Source: Megamerina dolium
Taxonomy: Eukaryota > Arthropoda > Insecta > Diptera > Megamerinidae
Assembly (NCBI GenBank): GCA_963854835.1
Contig: OY978528.1
Coordinates: 53,106,508-53,170,507 of the forward strand
Length of the DNA stretch: 64,000 nucleotides
Reading direction: 5' to 3'
Shown here: positions 9,440-23,640 of the stretch, in pieces
Layout: every line of letters starts with the position of its first letter
Numbering within the stretch: the first letter of the stretch is position 1
Program-made: the position numbers and the translations under genes
Notes under the pieces: generated by a model
Seen by the model: the letters and a program-made list of their open reading frames with translations, nothing else
Told to the model about the DNA's origin: nothing
Databases searched by the model: none

Positions 9440-11923
9440 ATTGCTCTGTGCATTGCAAAATCAAAATCAATTTAAGTTTATTCCCATCATCAGAATAATA
9501 ATACTCGTAATAATTATAATAATGGTCATAACTAAAACAGCAAATCCATTAACAATAATAATATCACAAATAACTACACACATCATCATGAGCAAGTGAA
9601 GTATGTTAAATTAAATTTAAATGTCAATTGAATGTGAAACGACTAGTCGAAGCTGTTAGCATGCACAATATAACCAGTCGTGCTTATGTTACCTATGCTA
9701 TACAAGTATATATATACTGTGTAAATATGTACTCAGATATTGTAATCATAATATTATTATTCTGGTTGTTGGTAGTTGTTGTTCATTATTGATGTCGATT
9801 TGACAACTTCTTCAATTAATTATAATAAATTTTGTAATTACTATACCTCTGTATATTACGTGCTAAGCATGTAGGTATGTATATAAGTATACTCTTAGTA
9901 CAAGATGCATATGAAGTATATTTATTGGTAGACAGACAAGTAAAAAACAAGCAATATCATCAACACGATCATTATATTATCATTTGATCATAACATGATC
10001 ATCATTATCATTGTTTATTTGTACTACTGTACTTACATATGTACGGAATTAGTATTGATCAGAGGACCATTATCTTATTTGAATTCTTGGACGATCAAGC
10101 AGCCAAGAAAATTATGTAGAAGAAGACAAAATCATCATTTGACAATAATCGTTATGTATTGTTATTGATGTGGTGATTTTTCATTATACAAATTATTAAT
10201 TATTAATTGATATTGCTACCACAGATACAAACCACTAATTTATGAAATATATTACGGGTATATTAAAATGCATTGTTCTCTCTAATACTTCATTATTTTT
10301 ATTTGTGATCATATCGCACTATGTGTTGTCTCCATGTTATGGCTCGTGCCTTAAAAGAGCAAATTTGCAGTTTGATTCAAATATTAAACAATAACGACAT
10401 TCATTTGCCATATTAAGGCATTTACCTATACGAATATAGAATTTAAACTACATTATTTTTTTTGTACTCGAATGAGATACTGTAATAGTCATGTTTTCCA
10501 AAACTATTCAAATGCTAATAGTGACTTTTATATGCCATATTAAAAGACCTTTCCGGAAAACAGCTTCATATTTGACATGATCATATTTTCAGATTTAATA
10601 TTTTGCCTTGTGTACCTTTTTCGTTAATATTCTACACTATTTATACACTAAAAGAATTGTTAAGGAATATTTATTGCAATAGCACCAGAAAAAAAAAATT
10701 GTTTTTTATTATAATAAAACAAAAAGTCAAATGAACACCTGGCATTTGTCTACCTAGAATTTTCTGGCAACAAACTCAAGTTTAGCTTTTGCCTAATATG
10801 AGTGTGTGTGTGTGTGTGTACTCATATACCTACGTACGTACCATATATGATGAAAATAAAACATACCCGCATATCATTGAATATTTATCACATAAGCAGC
10901 TTGGTAAGCAAACAAGCAAGTACGATGAAAAATATGAAACAAATCTTTAAGAATGAAATAACTGAAAGAAATTAAGAAATGGTATGCGTGTGTGTGCAAG
11001 TGTTTGTTGAAGAATAACAAGGCAATAGACGTTATCTTAAAGTTGGCAGCAGTACGACCACTAGTAGGAATAACTAAACAGCAGCAGCGTCAGCAGTAGC
11101 AGTAACAACAGCAACATCACCGGCGAATCATCGCTACACACAGAAGTCGCAGCAACCAAGCCAGCAGCTGCAGTTGTGATATAAAATATTACCCTCATCA
11201 TTGCATCCATAAGAAGACAACAGTTGTAACGACACACACACACACACACACGCACACACAAAATGAGACTTGAACTATGACTTTCATTGTATGAGTAAGT
11301 GTGAAGCTATATTAAGGTCAAACTATTCTATTACAATCAACATTGTCATCATCATCATCATCGTCATCATCGTGGCAATTATGGTTAGTAGTAGAAAAGT
11401 AGACGGATTGAATAGAAAGAAAATAATAAAGCATCATTAGTGGTAATATTAGTTGGCGAACACGTCATAGAGAGTTGGCTTAGAGTTGGAGTCTAAGACA
11501 ACAACACAACACAAGATAATGAAACTTGACTACACTTGTGGTTTAAGAATTACACTACCGAAAGCTAAGTAGAATGGAAATTGAAAATGTGACAGTAGGA
11601 AATTAAAGAGTGGATATTAAGTATTAACGATTGACATTTTAGAAACAATTAAATTTTATTTCTATTCCTTTGATGTTATAATTTACGTCGAATATTGAGT
11701 GTTGATCAAATATAATTAAGAACAACAAATATCACATTCTTCTTCGATGACTGCCTATCCACATTTGGATGTTCGCGGTCGCATTTATTAAACAATAACA
11801 ATTTGTTTCTTGCTTTATAAAGAATACTTAAATTTATATGTTGTTTAAAATAATTTTTATTTTTTTAATTTTTCATTTAATATATATTTCTTAGCGTTCA
11901 GTTCAATGTAAATAAATATAAGG
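9440..11923. other. Spacer with microsatellites, no gene seen
   Basis: This is AT-rich sequence with no supported protein. It holds (GT)9 at 10802-10819, a CA tract at 11232-11260, CAG/CAA-rich triplets at 11079-11116, and TCATCA triplets near 9960-10010 and 11346-11372. No transposon ends are evident. Confidence 0.6.
11232..11260. repeat. AC dinucleotide microsatellite
   Basis: Ten perfect AC units are followed by a GC break and a few more CA units. No function is implied. Confidence 0.9.
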
Positions 11924-11932
11924 CACATTATA

Positions 11933-12296
11933 AAAATAAAAAATAAATATGTGGCCACATAAAGCCCCAAAGGGCTCATTGACCGAGCTTCTCTTCCATT
12001 ACTGTTGTGCGTCTTAAATTTTGGACAATATTAGAAGGGACCTACTTATTTTAGCCGGTTCCGAACGGCAGAACACTTGTGACATCACTTTTTCTGAGCT
12101 TTGTCACAGAGTTCTTTAAGAAGCTTTTTCATGGCAAGTTGTTACTGTCGGAAGAATTGCCAATTGCTTGCCGACAGGTGGGTACCGTTCGAAAGAAAAG
12201 TCTTATCGATATTAAATTTGTTATGCATCAACCGGGGATTGAACCACCGACCTACAGATCAGAAGGCGAACACACTAACCACTGAGCTACGGCACC
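11933..12296 (-). mobile_element. tRNA-derived SINE, full-length copy 2
   Basis: This has the same structure as the copy at 3895-4262: minus-strand tRNA-like head at the right end (A box TAGCTCAGTGGTTAG), a body with CTGCCGTTCGGAAC, and an ATTTATTTTT-type tail at the left. The B box region reads GGTTCAATCCCCGG, slightly closer to consensus. The flanking direct repeat CACATTATA (11924-11932 and 12297-12305) is a candidate 9-bp target duplication, partly overlapping the CACCCA end of the head. Two small indels separate it from copy 1. Confidence 0.9.
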
Positions 12297-12309
12297 CACA
12301 TTATATCAC

Positions 12310-13640
12310 ATAATATTTTTCTGTGCGTATCTTTCTCTAGATCTAGCGGTATGTATAAATTCTCCGACAGTCCGCAGTCCAATTTCTGATGTTTCTAAGC
12401 CATGATAGTTGCTTTCGCCCTAAGCCTCGCCTGCCCTCTATAAGACCTTCAAGTATTAGTTACAATACTTCGTATTTTGGTGTACGTAAGATGTGTCCTA
12501 AATATGCCATTTTCCTTCTTTTTATAATTCTCAGCAGTTCTATTTCTTGACATATTCTTCTAAGCACCTCCATATTGGTGATTCTGTCGGTCCAAGCTAT
12601 TTTTAATAAGCGGTGAAAACCCCACATCTCAAAGGCCTTAGCTTCAGGTTAAACTCTTGGTTAGTTAATATCTTGGCATATCGCAGAAATATACTTCTGG
12701 TCATCTCTATTCTGTATTTTATTTCATGGTCTGGATCCCACAATTCATTTAACCAGGATACAAGATATTTAAATTTGGAAATACGGTCAATATTTTGGTT
12801 ATACACTACGATGTTTGCATTCGGGTTTACATTTTGCTCTCTGCTGACTATCATAAATTTTGTCTTATTAATTTTTATATGTAAACCATAAGCTTTGCTC
12901 GCATCCATAACAGTTGTATATTAAACAGTAGCGGGGACAGGATACACCCCTGTCTAACTCCCCTGTTAATGGGAATCTGTTTGGTCCAGTATAAATTTAC
13001 AATGCATTGAATATCCTTGTCATCTATATCCATAGTCCTAAGAATATCAATTAATTTCTTGTGTTGTACTTTATCAAAAGCTTTTTCGTAATCCATAAAG
13101 CAAGCAACATACGTCTTTTTGTATATCTTTACAGTTTTGAATCATGACTTGATGGCTAAAAATAGAGTCTCGAGTTCCCATTGCTTCTCTGAAACCGAAT
13201 TGCGTACGATCCATCGCCGCTTTACACTTTTTATATATTCTCGTGTGTATAATTAAAAAAAAAAAAAAATAATTTCAGACTATGATTCATTAAGCTAATC
13301 AAACGAAAATCTTGAAATTTGTTAGAATTATTTTTCTTTGGTATTGCTATAAACGTTGATTGCAGCCAGTAATTTGGGTGATTTCCAAAATATTGTTGAA
13401 CACTTTCCGTAAGACTTCACTACTTTCGTCTTCAAATAATTTTAAGATTTCAGCGGGGAGATTACCCACGCCTTTGTTATTTTTTAGAGCCTTTATTACA
13501 TTAGTAATTTCTGATGTACTAATAGGTGGATCTGACATATCTATCAATCTTTCTGTGTTGCAACTGGCTGTTCTTGTGTTGTCGCTAAATAATTCTTCAA
13601 TATATTTTTACCACAAATGTTCACATTAAGATATCGTAAA
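12310..13640 (-). pseudogene. RTE-like reverse transcriptase, decayed and deleted
   Basis: Reading leftward on the minus strand the pieces come in RT order. First is the fingers region ITNVIKALKNNKG.GNLPAE (near 13450-13510). Next are FGFREAMGTRDSIFSHQVM (near 13150-13210), MDYEKAFDKVQHKKLID (about 13050-13096) and NRGVRQGCILSPLLFN (near 12925-12975). Then come KAYGLHIKINKTKFMIVSRE and KFKYLVSWL, and finally YLGHILRTPKYEVL with EGRRGLGRKQLSWLRNIRNW (about 12390-12515). The palm motif YxDD is missing: LLFN jumps straight to DASKAYGL near 12905, so a segment including the catalytic aspartates was deleted. Stops and frame shifts occur throughout. It lies right after the SINE at 11933. RTE/BovB affinity is judged from the GHIxR and GRR motifs and is less certain than the RT assignment. 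Confidence 0.8.
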
Positions 13641-16270
13641 TTGATTCTTGAATTGATAACCACTATAATTCGAAGTAGAGCTCATTTAAATTGATAACGT
13701 TATGATTCTCTATAAGTAGGTAATGATGTTTAGATTGAGATTTGGGCTTAACTCGATCTCAATTTCATATCGAACTCTAATTTGTATTGGGTATGAGTAA
13801 AATATTTCGAATGATAACATGAAGAAAAGTTGATATATTGGGACAAAATCTGGCACAAGCCAAACATAGATAAATTTTGATGCGAAATAACTTTTTAGGA
13901 ATTATTGTAGCTCTCATACAAAGTGTCTGCTTTTTTTCAAAATTTAAATGCCCTTAAGTTACGTAGTCTTCCCTCTATGATAACCATTTCTGACATGTAT
14001 ATTAATACTTCAAGAGTAAATAATTTTTGAAAGAGTCAGTAAATTACAACCACTATATAAAATTACTGCCATTATTCACTCAATGTTGTTGGTTAATCTT
14101 TAAAAATAAATATGAGACAGCCATACAATATATGAAAGTGAATAGACATTTTAGCGGTTGAAAGTTTACTATAAAATGAACATATCACGCCCAATATAAA
14201 ATCGAGTGATTAATTTTGCAATTATAGGAAAAAACTATGGGAGCAGCTCTGAAAAACATTTCTGGCCCTACATGCAGATTTTGCGGTTGTATTTGAAATA
14301 TTTAGTAAGCAGTTTTTAATTGAGTCTTGAATGGGTTTAAGACACGAGCTATGTGGCGCGCTAAGTGAATAATTTTCTTTTGTGTATATTGCACAATTTA
14401 GCGACATTCTATACATTCAAATTTGTCATGAAATCTAAGATTTAATTGCCAATTATTCATATGCCTGAGAACACTTAGAACACCCCCAACTCCGGCTCGA
14501 ACTGAATATTGACTATATTTAAACGCAAATAGAACATTTTCCCAGATTCATTGTTTATATTGTTATTGTTGCTGCCAGTTAGAAATACAAAGACAAGGAT
14601 TTAGTCCTTTTCATAGTCCGAAGTAAGGTTCCAGGTAAAGTATTCTCCTTTTTTGAGGGAAGAACATGCATCTCGCAACCAGTGGTTCTAATCAATGTTG
14701 AATGTTAGTGTCAGCGCTTCTGTTACGTATATAAGGAAAGATATTTGAGTGCACCGTAACCTTAAATATATTCAATAAGCCGTACATTTGTGATGTTAAG
14801 AATAGAACGTCATTATGTACTTAATTTGAAGTTTTTTAAACGACAATATTGTTTTACTGACCATTAATATTTTATGTAGTCTCACAAATTTGTATGTATG
14901 AAGAAAATTTCTTTGTAAAAAATAATTTCAAAAACTAAAGTAAAATTGAAATAAATATTGACAAAAGATTATGGTCATTGAACCTACACATAAGTACTAC
15001 AGATTATTAAGGAAATAGATGACAATATTTTTAACGACAAAAAGAAAGAGAAAAAAAAAAACAAATAATAAAAACAAACTTTTCTTTTTACATCATCATA
15101 ATGGAGATGCATTATACTTTATAGTTATTGGAGATTTTATGAGCTTTGTACATTCTATGCAACGTAGGTAACTACGCTTCTACACAATGGAAGTAAAGGT
15201 TTGTCCCTCTTTTTTACACTTTCTAACTAATTTTTTCTTCTCACTACACTACATTACTTGCATTTTCTGTTGTATTTCTATTTTGCTTGTCTTGTCGCAG
15301 TTGGTTTCAAAGATGGGATGAAATGGGATGGGAAGTATGATGAGTATAATAAGGGCGTATGACTTGTAGAATTTTTATTTTATATTTTTCTTGCTCTTAA
15401 TTTTCTAATTTATGATAGTTATGATACGCAGGTAAATTGTTCAGTGTAAGTAAATTTGTTCAGTCATTATTCAGATTTTAGTATAAGCAATTTTTAATCA
15501 AATTACATAAATTTTTTCTTTTCTAAAAAGTCATTTAAATATTCAAATTAAGGGTAAAATGTTAAAAATGAGAAAACCGAATATCATTTCTAATAATAAA
15601 AATAATATGTCAAACATTTTATTAAAAAATAAAATTAAAAAAAAAATAAATCGATTAAATGGAATCAATCCACAATTCGAGTGCTTAATTATTGGCTTCA
15701 ATAAAATATTCGTTTTTTGTTTGTTTTCTCTCTCTCTCTCTCTATCTCTCTCATAGGGTTATCGTGTAATATCAATGAATATTAATGTAAACAGTAGACA
15801 ATTATTTATATTAAACAACTCATCACAATCGCAATTATCATCATCTTGATCATCATCATCATCGTCATAGTCATCAACATGACACGCACACAACATGCGG
15901 GATATTATTGTACATGTCAACTTAAGAAATTAGCTGTTAGACAAGCTACGTATGTATACAAGACAATCAATGTCAACGACGACAAACTTGTCTAAATTCC
16001 ATTTCATTTTGTTTATAAGTATTTAGCGTATAGATCTTCGCTTGATAAGATGACAAGAAACTGAAAAGGGCTTAAAACGAGTAAATGTTATTTAGGAATA
16101 AAATCATCTTTATTTTTTTTTTTTTTTTCGTTATCTAATTAGTTGTTGCTGTTCAAGCAATTAATTTCAATTGAATGCTGCCAAATCTTTCGAACTATAA
16201 CTTTTTCTTATAATGAGCTTATGGAATTAAAGTGTGTATTGGGTTCAAACAGAATTAAATACATTTCATA
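13641..16270. other. AT-rich spacer, no gene seen
   Basis: No frame here resembles a protein. It contains a TC tract at 15727-15752, an ATC-rich stretch at 15835-15875 and A-runs near 15050. I could not recognise any transposon in it. Confidence 0.6.
15727..15752. repeat. TC dinucleotide microsatellite
   Basis: About 13 TC units with one A interruption. Confidence 0.85.
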
Positions 16271-16272
16271 TA

Positions 16273-17637
<1,365 letters not shown>

Positions 17638-20280
17638 TAAAAAACATTTTAAAATCAAGATGAATATTCTTTTACAACAATATCACTTCTGATACTACTC
17701 AAGTAGAGTGTAGTTATCAAAATTGGGGTGGAATGAAAGGTGGAAAAAAATGTTGTATGCAGGTAGTTTTGAAAAGTTGTATCATAGTCATTCGAGCAAA
17801 TGAAATATGGTTGTAACGTTTATAATTTATTTTGTTTGGTTTTATAATGTTATTAAAATCTTTTCTAAAATTTACATAAAAAAATGAAAATTGTATTTTT
17901 ATATTATATCAGCAGTAGGGCAAATCAAAAATTTTTACAAGCGAATTGAAAAAAAAAAGTTATGTAAATTACCACAACGAATATTGATAAAATTTCGAGC
18001 TTCGAGAAAGTGCCAACGTAATAGTAATATAACGTAGAAACGTAATAGTAACGTAGGGGTAATATCGAAAGTAGTCAAAGTTCGAAAGCATGTTATTATT
18101 CTAGTAAACTATGTTAGATGGAAATACATATTTTAGACTTTCCGAATTGGTATCATACACATATTTTTTCATTTCTCTCGTTTTGAATAATTTACGCCAC
18201 CCTAATGTGTACATAGGAACCTTTTAATAATTTTCTACATATTATTTTTCATAACTTCACCTTCATGCTTCAATCTATTTATGCTCTTCGTTCGTTTAGA
18301 GTGGTTTCTATATACAAATGTACGTACTTGCTATTTATTTGCTTGCTGTATATTCTTTTTTTTTCCATATTTTTATTGTATTTGGTTTTCGTTTGATTTT
18401 TTGCTATGCTTACTTCTTTTTGCTAATTTATTACTTGAAAACATTAAAATTTTGGAATTTTAATTACATAACGAAAACCCATAATAAATTTACTACCATA
18501 AACAATTTATACTATTCATATACAATATTTTCGAACAGCGGTACCAGTATGCATACCCATACATACAACATTAAACAGAAACAGTAAGAAAAATGTTTAG
18601 TCTCACAACTTAAAACAAAACAAACAGACAAAAAATGAAAATTGTAAAAATAAACCCGCTCAGACTCAAACAATACGTAGTAAACCAAAAAAACTTAATA
18701 ATTAAAATAAAAAAGGAAAGGAAAAAAAAAAGATGTAAACTCCCTGAGGACGACTCCACATTGGCACTGACTGCATTGCAGTTGAGCCGATGCACTTATA
18801 ATTCCATGAAATAGGCTAAGGCCAAATAAATACATATATCGTATGCTTACACATACATACGATACATATGAGCGAATGTCTACAAGTATTTGGCAAGCAG
18901 TCAATGTTGCAATAACTTCCATCATGGTCATGGCAACAAAAACACGACAACGATGATGATGATGATTTCGATGATGATTGCAGTGAGCTTGTATATGAGT
19001 TTTTAGAGAAGGGCATTAAGGCAAGCATGACTTCATAATCAAATAAAGTCATGTTAGACCTTAAAATAAAAATCGAATATTAAAAACGGTCGAAGTATTA
19101 AAAACTAATTTAAAACAACACATTGTTAACACCTTTTGCATCGTGCTCCACCCACCGTTCATCGCTTCAGTTACTGCACTTTCTCAACGATGGTCTTTTA
19201 AAAATACACATAGACACGATACAACATTTAGCAATTATTGCTTCCTTTTATATTAAAAACTTACAAATGTCTATACAAGAGAGTTTATAAATGTTATTCG
19301 CTTCGAAACAATTATGTGCAGATAATAATAGCATTTTAATATTGAAATACGTCACCCGAATACTAGAAGCAATAAATGCCCAGCTAATCGATGAGAGAAA
19401 AGAGTGAAGGAATTGGATTGGGTCATACCGAAATCTAGAAGCCCTACAGTGAAAGAACTTAGCGTATGTTAGAATTTCTTTATGTGTCCAAAGTCCAAGA
19501 ACCTTTATTCTCGAGCAAATACATTTGTTATTAAAAATAATTCTAGATATCGAGTTCCTATTATCGAAAGCCGTCAACATCTCTACAACCCATTTTGGAT
19601 ACTGATTCCAGAAGAATATATTTTTTTAATAATTGTTTTTTCATATTAAAAAGATATTAGATAAATATGTTTAGTTCAATTTCTCTTTTATTTTTTTTTT
19701 TGCACTTTCGCAAACAATACCAACTAATTTACTTTAGCACAAATTGAAAAAAATATTAAAAAAAAATATTTTAGAGCAGAAAAAATCAAGTGAGTGAATG
19801 TTCTGATGACTGCACTTAATCAGTGAACGAAAAATTTCCATATCAAGTTTTTCCTGAAGAATATACAAAACTCAATTTTATATCAATATATCAATTTTAT
19901 AAAATTTTACGTACTAAAGGAGCTGCAGTTTTACACCAAGAAAATCCGAAAATTTATTTTTTTAATTCACCAACCATGGATAACTGGCTTACATCAATTT
20001 AGTTCTTCTTGCAACGAAGAGGGATCTCTAAATGCCGAAAATAAAAAGCATCGCTACCACTGCTATGCTTATATAAAAACATCAATTTTGAAAGGGACTC
20101 CCTCAAAATGTTGGGGATAGAGATAGATAAAAGTTAGATATTGAGAAGAAAACAACAATAGAGAAGGGTTCCGTCATACATTTTATCATCTTAAGTACAA
20201 GTGCTGGTGAATATTGCGTTTATTTGTTGATTTTCAGATGATTCTATAGTAAGTTAATTTTGAAAGGGAGTATCTCTAAA
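17638..20280. other. AT-rich spacer, no gene seen
   Basis: Reading frames of up to 110 codons (minus strand 19248-19580) occur, but none resembles a known protein and their composition is that of the spacer. GATGAT triplets lie at 18951-18978. A CGTAATAGTAA motif recurs at 18016-18050. No RNA gene was recognised. Confidence 0.55.
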
Positions 20281-20305
20281 AAGTATGTGCCATAGCTCAG
20301 TGGTT
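20281..20305 (+). mobile_element. SINE head fragment next to LINE end
   Basis: GTGCCATAGCTCAGTGGTTA at 20286-20305 matches the first 20 bases of the tRNA-like head of the SINE family, including the A box. The match stops there, exactly where the LINE fragment at 20306-21229 begins. The rest of the SINE is not found beyond that LINE. It may be a SINE or tRNA-gene remnant hit by the LINE, or a chance junction. Confidence 0.5.
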
Positions 20306-21229
20306 AGGTAGGTAGATTAAGGTGGTTGCCCACTTGCGCGGACACACTATAGCTACAGGAGGCCCATTGCGATGTCGCAGTTCGGCTACCCCATTTCCCT
20401 TGAGAACCAGCTCGAGCTTCGGGTTGGCTCCCTATCAAAAAGAGTTTACAACGTTGTAAACATCTTTGCTAGCTCGTCCGTGGGGTCGTTTCTGATATAT
20501 CCCTGTGCCCTGGCACCCATGAGTGATGAATGTTGATTCTCGTTAAGAGATGTTATGCAGTTATAGACTACTAATGAATTCAGCTAAACTGAATCTAAGG
20601 ATTTTATTACTGCTTGGCTGTCAGTAAAAATACCTATATCCGCTTGTGATATATCGTTGCACTTCAGCTAGTTCATTACTCTATAAATTGCCTACACCTC
20701 CAGTCTGAAGGGTATGCGAACCACAAGAGTTTCCCCGAATACCCATGCTCCTACTCCTCCTTCAAGTTCGGAGCCGTCGGTGTAGAATTGGATTGATCCA
20801 TTGAAAGAGGTGCTCCCATACTCCCAATCGTATCTGTCCAGAATGTGTGTAATAAACTTGTTGTCGAGCGTTAACTTTGTCGTTACATGGTTAACTGTTC
20901 TCAGTATAAAGCTATAATTTATCTGAGTTTGTTTCCTACTGCTAGTTTGCATGAGTATAATGCGACCAAAGCTTTCCTAACGCGTTCTTCGATGTTACGC
21001 TTCTAATTAAGTTATCTGGCTTCATCTGAAAATCTAAGACGAGCTAACCTGATTGAGGGAGGTGTAATGTATGTTGGTTTATACTTCCTTGTGAAGAGAC
21101 CAAGGATTGTTTTCTGTGGATTAATCTCAGGCCATAGCCAGTGGTCCAATTGCTTTGAATGTTAAGGGCGTGGTGCATGACCTCGCTTAGGGTGCTACCG
21201 TATTTACCGGACACCACTAGTGCGAGGTC
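20306..21229 (-). pseudogene. LOA/jockey-like LINE, RT thumb and RNase H remnant
   Basis: On the minus strand the fragment starts at DLALVVSGKYGS, the residues just after the catalytic FAD of reverse transcriptase. It continues through NPQKTILGLFTRKYKP, NIEERVRKALVALYSCK and a gap into an RNase H domain: IQFYTDGSELEGGVGAWVFG (the first catalytic Asp is in YTDGS), then DIGIFTDSQAVIKSLDS. The final Trp-Val-Pro-Gly-His motif is missing and stops interrupt the frame. The 3' end after the last stop is about 70 bp and finishes CCACCTTAATCTACCTACCTA. Both edges carry TAGG-type repeats in opposite orientation. The clade is judged from the RNase H plus RT type. Confidence 0.75.
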
Positions 21230-21240
21230 TACCTACCTAC

Positions 21241-22528
21241 CTAATGAATGTTGCAAAATTTAATATAACATTTTGATTTTATGAACGAAATATGAGTAGA
21301 CCAAGTCAAATGATAACATCAGATTGCACCAACAACATTGGGATTGGCATACTGCAATAATTAGATTTAAAACGATATTTGTTCTTTTTGATTTTATAAA
21401 ATTATATATTTTGTAAACTGGAATTTAGTCACATATCGATCTCTTATTCTATGGAATTTCTTACATTTTAACCCGCTATGGGTTATTTTTCTATTACAGT
21501 AAAGTCCCTTGCATTTATCTGATTGCTTCGTAATCACTGACAATTTATCAAAATATTAACCGTATTTGATATCAATGATAAAGTTTTGAAAATCGTTTTA
21601 CCACATCATGATGCATGATGTATGACATATAGTCAAAACTATTTACCTTTTTCTCACTGCTTTCACTATGATAACTATCAATATGTTGTATGGAGCAAAG
21701 TATATGCATACTAAAGTCGAAAGCTGTACATCTTTAGTTTTATAAAATACCTAATATATGACTATCCATTAGTGAGTTCAATTCATCCATTTTGAATATT
21801 CTATAGTGTCACTTCTAATGAGCTCACATCCATTTAAAATACAACATATATATATACGTACGAGTATATAAACGATTTTTTTTTTGTTTTAACGAAATAC
21901 ATACATTTGTATGCATGTTAATATATACCTATATATGATTTCAATGTGTTGACAGTATATCCAGTATACGAGTACAATCTACGGATTCAGCTTCCTTCTA
22001 AAAATTTCAATGGCATTTAGTTGTGGCCACAGTGGCACTTGTTAGCAAGTTAGTTAGTCAGTTAGTTAACTATTGACACATAATCAGATTATCACTTTCT
22101 TCTGCCTTCATTTGTATATCATGGTATGCACGACGACAACCCATAAACAATGGATGCAATAATGAGCTAAACAACCAGATGATACCCAAATCAATTCGAA
22201 GAAGTGCTGACATTGCGGCACCTTTTATATTTAATACATCTGATTGAGTCATTTTGGTGCCGCTGCATAGTGCTGCGGCATAATTTTCGAATCAATAGAA
22301 ATTATATTTAAATTGAATTTATGGAAGAGTTATAAATGTTCTTGTTGCTGTAAAATGTGTAAATTTAAAATTCTCACACTTAAAAAATGTGTCATTTTCT
22401 TTTTGGAAATGATACAAACTCTAAGCATATAATAGGTATAGTATAGTATATATTTATGTAGCCACATATAGAGAATTGTATAAGATTAATCCATTTAGAG
22501 AATGTCAAATACATTTAACACTTCACAT
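21241..22528. other. AT-rich spacer, no gene seen
   Basis: There are no supported frames. TA-rich words around 21845-21870 and a GTTAGTTAGTCAG tract near 22045-22066 are the only notable features. Confidence 0.55.
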
Positions 22529-23225
22529 CAGTGGCGTAGCTGCGGGGTTCGAGGGATAAATTCCCCTTGGCTGTTGAACTTGCTCAAAAAGACAAAAATA
22601 GTATATAGATATTTATAAATCTTTCATTAATAGCCGGCAGCCTAATTCCGGATTACCGAGCTAATTCGAATTAACTCGGGCATTAACTGCAGCTCTTCCG
22701 CATAAACTCTATGAGTTAATTCTTAAAATACGAGAGGATTACGGCAATTTGCGATGGCAACACTGCTGAAAATTGTTTATTTTCAGCAGTTTATTTTCTC
22801 CATCCATTTTACAAAATATTAGGTGTGTTCGCTATCAAAAAACTTTCAACAATTGTTAACAGTTTTCAACATGAAAAGTGTTGGCGAACAAATAAATCCA
22901 GCTGTCAATTACGAACGGTGAATGTCAATTTACAAGTTTCTGATAGTTTTCAGTTCACGTACTTCTTGTAGATTTTCTCATATCGAGAGTGATAGATGAC
23001 AGAAATTGATAGTGATAGTAATGTAAGTGGACAGACCTAATAAAACAGCAATCAGCCGTTTAGTTAATTCGCAATACTGCCGTCTGTCAGGTTATTATTT
23101 TATTCGGATTAAGTGCTCCGGTAATCCGGAAATAGGCTGCCGTCTGTCTAGGCTATAAAAGTTTTTTCTTATACATCTTTTTCATCTTAGTCCCTCCCTC
23201 TTACCAAATCCTGGCTACGCCTCTG
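22529..23225. mobile_element. hAT-type non-autonomous element (MITE-like)
   Basis: The ends are inverted copies: CAGTGGCGTAGC at 22529-22540 and, reversed, CAGAGGCGTAGC at 23214-23225. The flanks are 8-bp direct repeats with two changes: CTTCACAT at 22521-22528 and CTTTATAT at 23226-23233. An 8-bp duplication with CAGNGGCG-type ends is the hAT pattern. The 697-bp interior has no transposase-like frame, so it must rely on another element. A second inverted-repeat unit occupies most of the interior (22630-23156). Confidence 0.75.
22630..23156. mobile_element. Nested inverted-repeat element inside the hAT element
   Basis: The left part ATAGCC then GGCAGCCTAATTCCGGATTA matches, in reverse, the right part ending AATCCGG AAATAGGCTGCC ... 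GGCTAT. The right arm has nine extra bases (TAGACAGAC when reversed) after ATAGCC. The arms are about 30-40 bp with a few differences. A second GCCGTCTGTC copy lies at 23084-23093. It may be a MITE that landed in the hAT element, or the subterminal part of the same element. The target duplication is unclear. Confidence 0.5.
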
Positions 23226-23312
23226 CTTTATATACTGTCTTCATTTATACTCTCACCAGCCTGCTATTGATCTTGATAACATATTTCTAGACCTTCTTAA
23301 ACACAAATTTAC

Positions 23313-23318
23313 AATATA

Positions 23319-23393
<75 letters not shown>

Positions 23394-23424
23394 CATACAT
23401 ATATATACATATATATATATATAC

Positions 23425-23481
<57 letters not shown>

Positions 23482-23499
23482 TATATATTCATATATATA

Positions 23500-23553
<54 letters not shown>

Positions 23554-23600
23554 GTATATATATGTACATATATGTACATATATTAACATATATATCTATA
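23313..23600. repeat. TA/TACA-rich low-complexity tract
   Basis: Mostly (TA)n, interrupted by ATACATACAT, TTCATA and GTACATA words. The frame it opens is a repeat artefact. Confidence 0.95.
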
Positions 23601-23640
23601 CAAATATATTATATATAAATGTATATATACTTAGTATGTA

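Noticed and set aside
19248..19580. 110-codon minus-strand frame
   Set aside because: No motif or similarity was recognised and its composition equals the spacer.
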